Assembly: GCF_024753205.1 (NCBI RefSeq)
Contig: NZ_JANUGZ010000004.1
Coordinates: 496,001 to 560,000, forward strand
DNA length: 64,000 nt
Source of the DNA: Massilia aurea
GTDB taxonomy: Bacteria; Pseudomonadota; Gammaproteobacteria; Burkholderiales; Burkholderiaceae_D
Direction: 5' to 3'
The position numbers and the translations under genes are program-made. This document shows, one piece after another, positions 55,933-64,000 of this stretch. The notes under the pieces are model-generated. The model worked only from the letters and a program-made list of their open reading frames with translations. It had not been told where the DNA came from and did no database searches. Numbering within the stretch: position 1 is the first letter of the stretch; each line of letters begins with the position of its first letter.

Positions 55933-56683
55933 GGCCGTTCACCCAGTTCTTGGCCGGCAGGTTCAGGCGCCGCTTGATCTCGCCGGCGCGCTCGTAGAGC
56001 ACTGAAAAGTCCAGCTGCGGCGCGTCCCGGAACGCCACCACCACCACATTGGCATCGTGCACCTCGGGCAGCCAGACGACGGCGTCGAACACCTGTTCCA
56101 TGTTCAGGAAATTCTTGTCGTAGTTGCTGAAGTCGCCGAACACATTGGCGGTCATGACGCCGCCCGGCGCCAGGCAATCCAGGCAGCCCTGGTAGAACGC
56201 TTCCGAATCGAGCACCGGGCCGCGCGCGTCCTGGTCGTACAAATCCACCTGCAGCACGTCAGCCTTGCCGTGGTTGGCCGGATCGAGCACGAAGTCCATC
56301 GCGTCCTGCTCGCGCACGTCCAGGCGCGTATCGTTCTCCGGCAGGCCGAATAGGGCGCGGCAGATCGCGATTACGTTGGGATTGAGTTCGACGGCCGTCA
56401 CGCGCGCATCGGGAAAGCGGGCATACGTGAACTTGGTCAGCGCGGCGCTGCCCAGGCCAAGCTGCACGACGTGGCGCGGCGCGCTCTGGAACAGCGTCCA
56501 CATCATCATCATCTGCACGTATTCAAGCTCGATCGTGTCCGGCTTGGCCAGCCGCATCGCGCCCTGTACCCACGAGGTGCCAAGGTGCAGGAAGCGCACG
56601 CCCTCGAATTCGTCGATGGTGGCAGGGGGATGGCCGGGCTGGGCGAAGCGCGGATCGATGACGGTGGGTGACTTGGCGGACAT
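55901..56683 (-). CDS. Spermidine synthase-like protein
   Basis: 260 residues of the polyamine aminopropyltransferase/methyltransferase fold. 'IELEYVQMMMMWTLFQSAP', 'VVQLGLGSAALTKFTYARFPDARVTAVELNP' (motif I region, split) and 'QVDLYDQDARGPVLDSEAFYQGCLDCLAPGGVMTANVFG' (split) match the family. The canonical 'GGGDG' is 'GLGSA', as in many SpeE-like proteins of uncertain substrate. It may not make spermidine. It reads the same way as the kinase gene upstream, 55 bp away. Confidence 0.83.
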   Translation of the reverse strand: MSAKSPTVIDPRFAQPGHPPATIDEFEGVRFLHLGTSWVQGAMRLAKPDTIELEYVQMMMMWTLFQSAPRHVVQLGLGSAALTKFTYARFPDARVTAVELNPNVIAICRALFGLPENDTRLDVREQDAMDFVLDPANHGKADVLQVDLYDQDARGPVLDSEAFYQGCLDCLAPGGVMTANVFGDFSNYDKNFLNMEQVFDAVVWLPEVHDANVVVVAFRDAPQLDFSVLYERAGEIKRRLNLPAKNWVNGLKEWMRDHQG

Positions 56684-56738
56684 GGCACGAAGCAGTGGAG
56701 GGCAAAGCCGATGTTACCAGAGCCGCCGATGCAGGCTC

Positions 56739-58088
56739 TCAGGTCGCCGCCAGCGCCGGCAGGAACAGTGTCACGGCCAGGCCGCCGCCGTCGCGATTGG
56801 CCAGCAGGATGCGCCCGCCGTGCGCCTCGGCGATCTCGCGTGCGAGCGCAAGACCAAGGCCAGTGCCGGCGCGCTTGGTCGAATAGAACGGCACCAGCGC
56901 GTGGGTCAGCACCGCGTCGCTCATGCCGGTGCCGCGGTCCATCACGTCGATGCGCACCTGGTCCTGCACGCGCCGTATCTGCAACTGCACGTCGTCAGGC
57001 CGGGAGCCCGACTCGTGCGCGTTCTTTAACAGATTGAGCAGCGCCTGCTCGAGCTGCGCGGCGTCGATCCAGGCTGCATCCGGTGGCAGCTCGCCCGCGA
57101 TGGTAAAGGACACCTGACCCGCCAGGCGCGTGACCACGGCTGGCCAGCTGCAGGCTTCCAGGCGGGGCGTGGGCAGCTTGGCAAAGCGCGCGTAGCCCGA
57201 GATGAAGCTCTCCAGGTGGCGCGTGCGTTCGCCAATCGTTTCCAGGATCTGCGGCAGGCGTTCGAGCTGGCCGCGCCGAACCAGTTCGGCCCCGGAGTGC
57301 GCGAGCGACGCCAGTGGCGCCAGCGAGTTGTTCAATTCGTGGCTGATCACGCGGATGACTTTTTTCCAGGTCTGGACTTCCTGGCGCCGCAGTTCGACCG
57401 TCAGGTGGCGCAGCAGCAGCAGCTCGTGACGCCGGCCATTGAGCGTGAAGGTGCTGCGCGCCAGGTGATAGACCTCTTCGGCCTCGCCTTCGCCAGCGGT
57501 AAACAGGCCATCGACGCCGCGCGCCAGCGCGTCGCGCAGGGCTGCCGAGGCGCCATCGAGCACCGCCCGCAGGCTGTGGCCTTCGAGCTTGCGCCCCTGC
57601 GCCAGCAACTGGCGCGCGGCGATGTTGGCGAACACGATGGCGCCGCCGGGCGTCGTCGAATCGGCCACCAGCAGCATCGCCACCGGCGTGTTCTGCACCA
57701 TCGAGTCGAGCAGCAGTTCGCGCTGCACCAGCCCCAGGCGCTGCTCGCGCAGCACGTTGCCCAGGTTGTTGTGGGCGGCAATCAGGTCGCGCAGTTCATC
57801 GTTGTATGGCCAGTGCAGGCTGCACGAAAAGTCGCCGTCACGGTAGCTGTCGACGGTGCCTTCGAGTGCCCGAAACAGCGACAGCACGGGCTGCAGCTGC
57901 GCGCGCAGCGTGATGACGGCCAGTGGCACCAGCCCAAGCAGGCAGATGGTCAGCACCAGCAGCGGCCGGGCGGGCAGCAGGTGATCCAGCAGCAGCGCAG
58001 CGATTACCGCGAGCGCGAGCAGGGTGCCCACCAGCGCCGACAGCCGCGTGACCAGCGAAAACCTGGGCTGGTGCGCGCTGCCCGTCAT
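56739..58088 (-). CDS. NtrY-like membrane sensor histidine kinase
   Basis: 449 residues from ATG 58088. Two N-terminal membrane helices (about 12-60) with hardly any periplasmic loop, a HAMP/linker, a PAS-like domain (about 130-220), a HisKA-type region with phosphoacceptor His250 ('VISHELNNSLAPL') and an HATPase: N box 'LLNLLKNAHESG', G1 'DRGTGMSD', and 'TKRAGTGLGLALAREIAEAHGG'. The stop-start overlap of 4 bp with the sigma-54 regulator shows they are a pair. It likely senses a membrane or cytoplasmic cue related to the ABC exporter encoded upstream. Confidence 0.92.
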   Translation of the reverse strand: MTGSAHQPRFSLVTRLSALVGTLLALAVIAALLLDHLLPARPLLVLTICLLGLVPLAVITLRAQLQPVLSLFRALEGTVDSYRDGDFSCSLHWPYNDELRDLIAAHNNLGNVLREQRLGLVQRELLLDSMVQNTPVAMLLVADSTTPGGAIVFANIAARQLLAQGRKLEGHSLRAVLDGASAALRDALARGVDGLFTAGEGEAEEVYHLARSTFTLNGRRHELLLLRHLTVELRRQEVQTWKKVIRVISHELNNSLAPLASLAHSGAELVRRGQLERLPQILETIGERTRHLESFISGYARFAKLPTPRLEACSWPAVVTRLAGQVSFTIAGELPPDAAWIDAAQLEQALLNLLKNAHESGSRPDDVQLQIRRVQDQVRIDVMDRGTGMSDAVLTHALVPFYSTKRAGTGLGLALAREIAEAHGGRILLANRDGGGLAVTLFLPALAAT

Positions 58089-59428
58089 GGCCGCGCGATG
58101 CCCAGCCGCTCCATGCGGCGGTACAGCGCCTGGCGCGACAGGCCAAGGTCGGCCGCCGCCTGCGCCACCACGCCGCCCGCACGCGACAGGGCCGCCACGA
58201 GCGCGGCGCGGTCCGGCTCCGCTTCCTGGCCTGATACCGGTGCCGGCGTGCTCGCTGCCGGCAGTCCCAGGTCGGCCACCATGACGGTATCGCCATGGGA
58301 CAGCAGGCTGGCGCGCGCCATCACGTTTTTCAGTTCGCGCACATTGCCGGGCCACGGGTAGGCCATCAGCGCCGCTTCGCTGGCCGGGTGCAGTGCCTTG
58401 CCGGCGGCCAGGAACGAACGGGCCAGCGGCAGGATGTCGCCCGGGCGCGCGCCCAGCGGCGGCAGGCGCAGCTCGATCACGTTCAGGCGGTAGAACAGGT
58501 CTTCGCGAAAGGTGCCGGCGCGGATCATCGCGCCCAGGTCAGCGTTGGTGGCGCTGATCACGCGCACGCGCACCTGGCGCTCGCGGTTCGAGCCCAGGCG
58601 CTCGAAGCGGCCCGTTTCCAGCACCCGCAGCAGTTTCATCTGGCCAGCCAGCGGCAGGTTGCCGATTTCGTCGAGGAACAGCGTGCCGCCATTGGCCGCC
58701 TCGAACTTGCCTTCGCGCGCTTTCGATGCGCCCGTGTAGGCGCCGGCGTCGGCGCCGAACAACTCGGCCTCGATCAGTTCGGACGGCAGGGCGCCGCAAT
58801 TGAGCACCACGAACGGGCCGTCAGCCACCTGCGAATTGGCCTTGATGATGTCGGCGATGCGCTCCTTGCCAGCGCCATTCGGGCCGGTAATCAGCACCGG
58901 CACGTCGGCGCGCGCGACCTGGCAAGCCAGGTGCAGCACGCGTTCGGTGGCCGGGTCTTGCCAGACCAGGCCGCGCAGATCGAAGTTCTGCTCGAGCGCC
59001 AGCCGCGCCTTGCGTTCGTGCTGCAGGCGGCTGCGCAGCGCGCGGTTGGCTTGCCCCAGTTCGATCAGGTTGCTGACGCTGGCCAGCAGGCGCTCGTCGT
59101 TCCACGGCTTGGGCAGGTAGTCGGCGGCGCCGGCCTTGACCAGGTCGACCGCCGCGTCCAGATGCGTCCACGCAGTGAGCAGGATTACCGGCAGGTCGGG
59201 GTGGCGCGCGCGGATCGCGCGAAACAGCGCCACGCCTTCTTCGCCTGATGTGGTGTCGGCCGTGAAGTTCATGTCCTGGATGACCAGGTCGATTGGTTCC
59301 CGCGCCAGCAAGTCCAGGCCTTCTGCGGGCGAGAGTGCGCGCAGCGTAGCGATGTCGTGCAGCGAAAACAGCACGTCGAGCGCCATGGCGACGGCGGCGT
59401 TGTCGTCAATGATAAGAACGGTGGGCAT
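58085..59428 (-). CDS. NtrC-family sigma-54-dependent response regulator
   Basis: 447 residues from ATG 59428; an ATG four codons earlier (59440) is possible. Receiver with acidic pair 'IIDDN' and phosphoacceptor Asp52 ('VIQDMNF'). AAA+ domain with Walker A 'GPNGAGKE', the sigma-54 contact loop as 'GAYTGA' (Tyr for the usual Phe) and Walker B '[13 protein letters not shown]'. C-terminal Fis-type helix-turn-helix ('[20 protein letters not shown]'). It should activate sigma-54 promoters when phosphorylated by the adjacent kinase. It is 30 bp after the second permease, so it is part of the exporter operon. Confidence 0.95.
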   Translation of the reverse strand: MPTVLIIDDNAAVAMALDVLFSLHDIATLRALSPAEGLDLLAREPIDLVIQDMNFTADTTSGEEGVALFRAIRARHPDLPVILLTAWTHLDAAVDLVKAGAADYLPKPWNDERLLASVSNLIELGQANRALRSRLQHERKARLALEQNFDLRGLVWQDPATERVLHLACQVARADVPVLITGPNGAGKERIADIIKANSQVADGPFVVLNCGALPSELIEAELFGADAGAYTGASKAREGKFEAANGGTLFLDEIGNLPLAGQMKLLRVLETGRFERLGSNRERQVRVRVISATNADLGAMIRAGTFREDLFYRLNVIELRLPPLGARPGDILPLARSFLAAGKALHPASEAALMAYPWPGNVRELKNVMARASLLSHGDTVMVADLGLPAASTPAPVSGQEAEPDRAALVAALSRAGGVVAQAAADLGLSRQALYRRMERLGIARP

Positions 59429-59457
59429 GGCCGCCAGCATAGCACCCGCGCGCCCCC

Positions 59458-60690
59458 TCACAGGCTGCGGGTGGCCAGCGCCGGCGAGATGCGCGCTGCG
59501 CGCCAGGCCGGGCCATACGCCGCCAGGATGCCGATCACCCAGAACATCAGCGCGCCGCCGATCAGGTAGGCCACCGGCAGGCGCGCCATGTCGAGCTTCG
59601 TCACCAGGAGCTGATTCAGGCCCACGCCCAGCAGCACACCACCAGCCACGCCGACGCTCGTGATCACCACGTTCTCGACGATGAAGTAGCGCAGGATGTC
59701 GATCTTGCGCGCGCCAAGGGCACGCCGCACGCCGATCTGCTTGCGGCGCTGGGTTACCCACAGGCTGGCCATGCCGACGATGCCGCTGCAGGTGACCAGG
59801 AGCAGCAGCACGCTCACCGTCACCAGCATCCACGACAACGCAAGGTCGGCGCGGTAGCGGTTCTTGCGGTCTTCCTGGGTCGTCTTGATGCGCAGGATCA
59901 TTGGGGTGGCCGACGATGCGCGCAGCGCCTGCTCGGCGGCCTGCATCACGCGGTCGCGCTGCCCCGGTTCGCTGCGCATCGCATACATCGCGCCCCCACT
60001 GCCATAATGCCGTGCGGGCATGATCATCGAAAATTCGCCACGCTCGCCTACCTCGGCGTGGGCGCTCGCCAGGCGCTCGACCACGCCGATCACCCGGGCG
60101 CTTGGCGTGCTGTCGCCGGTACCGAAGTACAGGGACTTGCCCACCGCCGATGCGCCGGGCCACAGCTTGCTGGCCAGGGCGCGCGTCACGATCATCTGCG
60201 TTGGCTCCCCGGCGTTGGTCGTTTCGTTCACATCCAGGATGTCCTGGCTGGAAAAATCGCGCCCTTCGACCAGTTGCAGGCCCAGAGCCCTGACCAGCGA
60301 GTCGCCCGTGAAATAGGTCGATGCGTAGGCGCTTTCGCGCGCCTGGCGCGGATCGGCCGCGATGCTGGACGTGCCGCCGCTGTTCGACATCGGCATCTGC
60401 GACACCTGCGCCACCGCCGCCATGCCCGGCACCGCGTGCAGCACCTGGAGCTCGCGCCTGATCGAGGCGAGCATCTGTTCCGGCGTGTCCTGGTTCAGAT
60501 GACGCAGCGAAAAATAGAAGGTCGCGGCTTCGTCCTGCAGCCCCGATGGCCGCGCCGCCACGGCGCGCCGCTCATTGACGATGTGCAGGGCGTTGGCCAG
60601 GATCGCCAGGCTCAGGGCGACCTGCATGGCCACCAGAATGGGGCCGGTCTTGTTGCGCATGAGCGCCGACAGGATGGGGCGGATTTCCAT
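59458..60690 (-). CDS. MacB/FtsX-type ABC transporter permease (second)
   Basis: 410 residues: one N-terminal helix ('PILVAMQVALSLAILANAL'), a MacB-type periplasmic core domain of about 240 residues, and three C-terminal FtsX helices with the conserved 'RRKQIGVRRALGARKIDILRYF' region (split here) and a terminal 'ISPALATRSL'. GGGAG precedes the ATG. It pairs with the permease at 60725 and the ATPase at 62042. Two different half-transporter permeases suggest a heterodimeric exporter. Confidence 0.92.
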   Translation of the reverse strand: MEIRPILSALMRNKTGPILVAMQVALSLAILANALHIVNERRAVAARPSGLQDEAATFYFSLRHLNQDTPEQMLASIRRELQVLHAVPGMAAVAQVSQMPMSNSGGTSSIAADPRQARESAYASTYFTGDSLVRALGLQLVEGRDFSSQDILDVNETTNAGEPTQMIVTRALASKLWPGASAVGKSLYFGTGDSTPSARVIGVVERLASAHAEVGERGEFSMIMPARHYGSGGAMYAMRSEPGQRDRVMQAAEQALRASSATPMILRIKTTQEDRKNRYRADLALSWMLVTVSVLLLLVTCSGIVGMASLWVTQRRKQIGVRRALGARKIDILRYFIVENVVITSVGVAGGVLLGVGLNQLLVTKLDMARLPVAYLIGGALMFWVIGILAAYGPAWRAARISPALATRSL

Positions 60691-60724
60691 GGTCAGTCTC
60701 CCGTGATGGTGTGGTGAACGGCGT

Positions 60725-62032
60725 TCATTGCGATTTGAGCTGGATGGCAGGCGTGACCTGGCACGCGCGCCAGGTCGGCAGCAGGCCCGCGATCACTGCA
60801 GCCGCAATCGACAGCACGAAGGTCAGGGCCAGCATTTGCCAGTCCATGCGCGCCACGGCGGCCATGTCCTTGCTCTGCATGCCGATCAGGGCCAGCGCGC
60901 CGACGGCCAGCCCCAGTCCCAGCACGCCGCCGGCCAGGCCCACCACGCCCGTCTCGATCAGGAACTGGCGGAATATGTCGCGCTTCGACGCACCCAGGGC
61001 GCGGCGCACGCCCACTTCGGCGGCGCGTACCGAGAACTTCGCCAGCAGCAGGCCGACCGTGTTGACCAGGCACAGGGCCAAAAAGCCGAAGGCGAGCCAG
61101 GCCGACAAGCGGGTGTCGTTGCCGACCACTTTTTGCTTTTCCATCCATGCCATGACGTCGTACAGTTCGACCGGCGCCGGGCGCGGCAGGCGGCCCAGCT
61201 TGCGCTGCTCGCTGGCGTAATTCTCGAGCGCGCCCTGCAGGTCGGCGCGATCGGCGCCGGAGCGGGTCTCGAACCACAGCTGGATCCAGGTGCACTCCGA
61301 GGCCAGCAGGCTGGCATAGCCCGGATCGCGGACCTGGCTGCAATTGACGCTGCCGTAAGGCTGCAGTTCCTTGCGCACGGCGGTGGCCAGCGGGATCATG
61401 AATTCTTCCCCTGTGGCCGGGCCGCTTCCGATCAGCTTGTAGTAGCGCGGCATCGGGTTCCAGTCGCCCAGTACCCCCACCACGGTGAACGGTTCGCCGC
61501 CTATGCGCAGGCGCTGGCCCACCGGGTTGGCCTCGCCGAACATTTTTTCGGCCACGGTGCGGTTCAGGATCACCACATTGGCGCCGCGCGCTTCGTCTTC
61601 TTCACTCCACGGCTGGCCGTACCGGAACGGCACGTCGAACATCGCGAAGAATGTACGTGTCGGCGCCAGGCCATACGCCTGGAACGGGGCGCTGCCGGCG
61701 CGTGGCGGCTCGACCGGCATACCAGTGGCGAACATGGCCACACCACGTTCGGCAGGCGCGATGCGCAGCAAATTCATCGCGTCCTGGTACGTTGACTGCA
61801 TATCGATCGGCTCCGATCCAGGGACGTAACCGTTGCGCGCGCCGTTGTCGATGAACGGCACGAACAGGCGCTCGCTCTTGGCCGGAATCGGGTCGCCCGA
61901 CATCACGTGCAGGATGGTCAGCGTGGACACGCTGGCCGCCACGCCGATCGCCAGCGTCAGCACCATCAGCACGGTGAGATACGGATTGCGGCGCAGGCTG
62001 CGCACGCCAAGCATCAGGTAATAGCCGAGCAT
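60725..62032 (-). CDS. MacB/FtsX-type ABC transporter permease (first)
   Basis: 435 residues with the same plan as its neighbour: an N-terminal helix ('LTVLMVLTLAIGVAASVST'), a large periplasmic MacB core with 'LNRTVAEKMFGEANPVGQRL', and FtsX helices with 'AAEVGVRRALGASKRDIFRQF' (split), ending 'ACQVTPAIQLKSQ'. AAGGAG lies five bases before the ATG. It starts 9 bp after the ATPase gene. MacB-like systems drive conformational export from the periplasm rather than transmembrane transport. Confidence 0.92.
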   Translation of the reverse strand: MLGYYLMLGVRSLRRNPYLTVLMVLTLAIGVAASVSTLTILHVMSGDPIPAKSERLFVPFIDNGARNGYVPGSEPIDMQSTYQDAMNLLRIAPAERGVAMFATGMPVEPPRAGSAPFQAYGLAPTRTFFAMFDVPFRYGQPWSEEDEARGANVVILNRTVAEKMFGEANPVGQRLRIGGEPFTVVGVLGDWNPMPRYYKLIGSGPATGEEFMIPLATAVRKELQPYGSVNCSQVRDPGYASLLASECTWIQLWFETRSGADRADLQGALENYASEQRKLGRLPRPAPVELYDVMAWMEKQKVVGNDTRLSAWLAFGFLALCLVNTVGLLLAKFSVRAAEVGVRRALGASKRDIFRQFLIETGVVGLAGGVLGLGLAVGALALIGMQSKDMAAVARMDWQMLALTFVLSIAAAVIAGLLPTWRACQVTPAIQLKSQ

Positions 62033-62041
62033 CGCCGCTCC

Positions 62042-62755
62042 TTATGCCGTGACGTCGGTATGGGCCTGGTGCAGCGACGGGGCGCGCCGCACCAGATCCG
62101 ACACCTGGCCATCGATGATGTGCACGTTGCGGTGGGTGCGCACGGCCAGTTCCGGGTCATGGGTCACCATCAAAATGGTGGTGCCGGCCGCATTGATTTC
62201 TTCGAGCAGTTCCATCACGCCGCGCGCCATCTGCGTATCGAGATTGCCGGTCGGTTCATCGGCCAGCAGCAGTTTCGGACTGCCGGCCAGTGCGCGCGCG
62301 ATCGCCACGCGCTGCTGCTGGCCGCCCGAGAGTTCGGCCGGGTAGTGCTTCATGCGCGAGGCCAGGCCCACCTTGCCGAGGGCGTCCTCGATACGCTCCT
62401 TGCGCTCGCGCGCATTGAAGCCGCGGTAGCGCAGCGGCACGTCGACGTTGTCGAACAGGTTCAGGTCGGGGATCAGGTTGAATCCCTGAAAGATGAAGCC
62501 GAGCTTTTCGTTGCGCAGGCGCGAGCGCGCTGCGTCGTCCAGGCCCTTGACGTTCACGCCGTCGAGAATGAATTCGCCTGACGTGAAGTCTTCGAGCAGG
62601 CCGGCGATGTTCAGGAAGCTCGTCTTGCCCGAACCGGAGGGGCCGGTCACGGTGACGAATTCGCCCTGGCTGACGTGGATCGCGAAGCCGCGCAGCGCGT
62701 GCGTCTCGATCATGTGGGTGCGGTACACCTTGCTCAGGTTGGTCATGCGCAGCAT
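62042..62755 (-). CDS. ABC transporter ATP-binding protein (MacB/LolD type)
   Basis: 237 residues from ATG 62755 (GGAG seven bases upstream); an in-frame start at 62812 would lie in the end of the adaptor gene. Walker A 'GPSGSGKTS', Q-loop region, signature 'LSGGQQQRVAIARAL', Walker B 'LLLADEPTGNLD' and H-loop 'VTHD' are all intact. It powers the two FtsX-type permeases. It is 16 bp from the adaptor gene. Confidence 0.96.
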   Translation of the reverse strand: MLRMTNLSKVYRTHMIETHALRGFAIHVSQGEFVTVTGPSGSGKTSFLNIAGLLEDFTSGEFILDGVNVKGLDDAARSRLRNEKLGFIFQGFNLIPDLNLFDNVDVPLRYRGFNARERKERIEDALGKVGLASRMKHYPAELSGGQQQRVAIARALAGSPKLLLADEPTGNLDTQMARGVMELLEEINAAGTTILMVTHDPELAVRTHRNVHIIDGQVSDLVRRAPSLHQAHTDVTA

Positions 62756-62771
62756 AGTCTGGCTCCGTGGT

Positions 62772-64000
62772 TCATTGATTGATTGAGACGCGTGCGGCAT
62801 TGTCGAAGGCATCGGTGCCCGACACCACCACCTTGTCGCCGGCTTTCAGGCCGTCGATGATTTCAACGGCCGAGATACTGGTGGCGCCGATCCGGATCGG
62901 CGTGCGCACGGCGACGCCGTCGTGCATTACATAGGCATGGCGCCCACCCTCGTTCTCGACAAACGGGCCGCGCTGCACCATCAGCACGTCCGGTTTTTCC
63001 TCGATCAGCAGGCGCGCGCTGACGCGCTGGCTCTGGCGCAGGCCAGTCGGCTGCGCGCCATCGAAGCGCACCCGCGCCAGTACCTGGTTCTTGACCACCT
63101 CGGGCGACAGCGCCGACAGCGTGCCGGTGGCGCGCCCCGACGGCAGGGTAATCTCGGCGCGCATGCCCAGGCCCATGTCGCCGGCGTAGGTTTCGGGCAC
63201 TTCCAGTTCGACTTCCAGCCGCGACAGATCCACCAGCGTCATCAAGGGCGCGTTGGCCGCGACCACCATCCGGTGCTGTACATTGAGCGTGCCGATGAAG
63301 CCATCGACCGGCGCGCGCACGGTCAGTTCGTCGACGCGGCGCTGGGCATTGGCCATCGACAGGCGCTGGCGTTCCAGTTCATTGGTCTTGGTCTTGATCG
63401 CCAGTTCGACGTCGTCCCCTTCGAGCGCGGCGGCCTGCCTGGCGTGGCGGGCGCGGATGCCGGCCGAATTGACCGCATCCCTGGCCTTCTGGTAGTCGAT
63501 CTTGGCGATGATGCCGATCTGGCCAACGCTGTCGTAGCGCTCCAGCGTGCGCTGGGCCGACAGGCGGTCGATCTCGGCGGTGTCGGCTTCGCGCTGGGCC
63601 AGCAGCTTCTGCTTGCGCGACAGGATGTGCTGGCGCGCGACTTCGGCCTTGAGCTGCTCCCAGGTCGACACTTCACGTTTCAGGGCATCGGTCAGGTCGG
63701 GCGATTCGAGCAGCGCCAGCACGTCGCCCTTCTTGACCGTGTCGCCGGCGGCGACCTTCAGGTTGACGGTAGCCGGCGCGGTCGCATACAGGGTAGGGCT
63801 GACGGCGGCCACGACGCGGCCATTGACGGCGGCGTCGCGCACCAGCGTGCCGCGCGCCACCTCGGCGATGCGGATGCGGCTGGCCGAGACACTATGTTCG
63901 CTGTTGTTCCAGGCGGCGTACAGCGTGGCGCTGACGGCGACAAGCGCAGCGGCCGCGCCGATCATCAAGGCGCGGCGCTTGAATCGTTGCGCCGGGGGCG
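62772..64000 (-). CDS. RND/MacA-type periplasmic adaptor (HlyD family), 5' end beyond the window
   Basis: At least 409 residues. An N-terminal membrane anchor ('LMIGAAAALVAVSATLYAAW') is preceded by basic residues 'RFKRRA' read up to base 64000, so the true start lies outside. Barrel and lipoyl halves are seen ('YATAPATVNLKVAAGDTVKKGD', split), a long alpha-hairpin coiled coil (about 115-210), and a C-terminal beta-barrel ('VQRGPFVENEGGRHAYVMHDG', split). It links the ABC permeases to an outer-membrane channel encoded elsewhere. Confidence 0.92.
   Translation of the reverse strand, partial: PPAQRFKRRALMIGAAAALVAVSATLYAAWNNSEHSVSASRIRIAEVARGTLVRDAAVNGRVVAAVSPTLYATAPATVNLKVAAGDTVKKGDVLALLESPDLTDALKREVSTWEQLKAEVARQHILSRKQKLLAQREADTAEIDRLSAQRTLERYDSVGQIGIIAKIDYQKARDAVNSAGIRARHARQAAALEGDDVELAIKTKTNELERQRLSMANAQRRVDELTVRAPVDGFIGTLNVQHRMVVAANAPLMTLVDLSRLEVELEVPETYAGDMGLGMRAEITLPSGRATGTLSALSPEVVKNQVLARVRFDGAQPTGLRQSQRVSARLLIEEKPDVLMVQRGPFVENEGGRHAYVMHDGVAVRTPIRIGATSISAVEIIDGLKAGDKVVVSGTDAFDNAARVSINQ

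Noticed and set aside
56719-56739. Six-bp hairpin (AGAGCC with GGCTCT) at the end of the NtrY-like kinase gene
   Set aside because: Short stem, 9-nt loop, no T run; not convincing as a terminator.
58089-58355. N-terminal extension of the NtrY-like kinase
   Set aside because: It overlaps the regulator coding region in another frame and is Gly/Arg/Ala low-complexity; the 4-bp stop-start overlap at 58085-58088 is the natural start.

Overview
The window is high-GC, densely packed bacterial DNA. It looks like a betaproteobacterium of the Oxalobacteraceae (Massilia/Telluria-like). This is inferred from the GC-rich codon use, the protein families (LuxR/NarL three-gene sensor sets, DUF885, GH92, Tat-exported TldD) and short interspersed palindromes. 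No rRNA, tRNA, CRISPR, prophage or transposase gene was seen.

Layout. 15-4008: two M28-type peptidase genes, the second with a degraded metal site. Just upstream (4041-4263) is an isolated small transcription unit: promoter with a dyad, 30-codon ORF with a strong ribosome site, and intrinsic terminator. 4517-7695: response regulator, periplasmic binding-protein-like gene and histidine kinase. 7722-13004: M14 carboxypeptidase, DUF885 peptidase, orphan branched-chain-type binding protein, Lrp regulator. 13145-14677: cysteine desulfurase fused to a rhodanese domain. 14861-23128: a 2,755-residue relative of cyclic beta-1,2-glucan synthase whose signature residues are changed in all three enzyme modules. 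23314-24468: histidine kinase. 24487-28712: GH92 mannosidase, LacI regulator and PfkB kinase, with a good promoter and dyads. 28915-35772: RidA, LysR, PHP-type phosphoesterase, M1 aminopeptidase and serine hydrolase. 35895-38367: trypsin-like PDZ protease and a secreted methyltransferase-like protein.

38720-51986 is the most system-like region. Two tandem TldD/TldE pairs, the TldD members carrying Tat signals, are followed by DUF4159, MoxR, DUF58, a BatA-type membrane protein, a DUF4175-type protein with a His-rich segment, and a last membrane protein. All are co-directional and tightly spaced. I infer an envelope peptide-processing machine with a MoxR/VWA-like chaperone module.

51985-55232 holds a repeat cluster, a TonB-dependent receptor and an AT-rich intergenic region. 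55233-56683 has two unknown genes and a spermidine-synthase-like gene. 56739-64000 is a MacAB-like ABC exporter operon (adaptor running off the window, ATPase, two FtsX-type permeases) followed by a sigma-54 response regulator and its kinase.

Themes: an unusual load of exported peptidases, several large proteins keeping a fold but losing catalytic residues, and a 26-bp repeat family at two loci. Family assignments rest on motifs read by eye; no searches were run.
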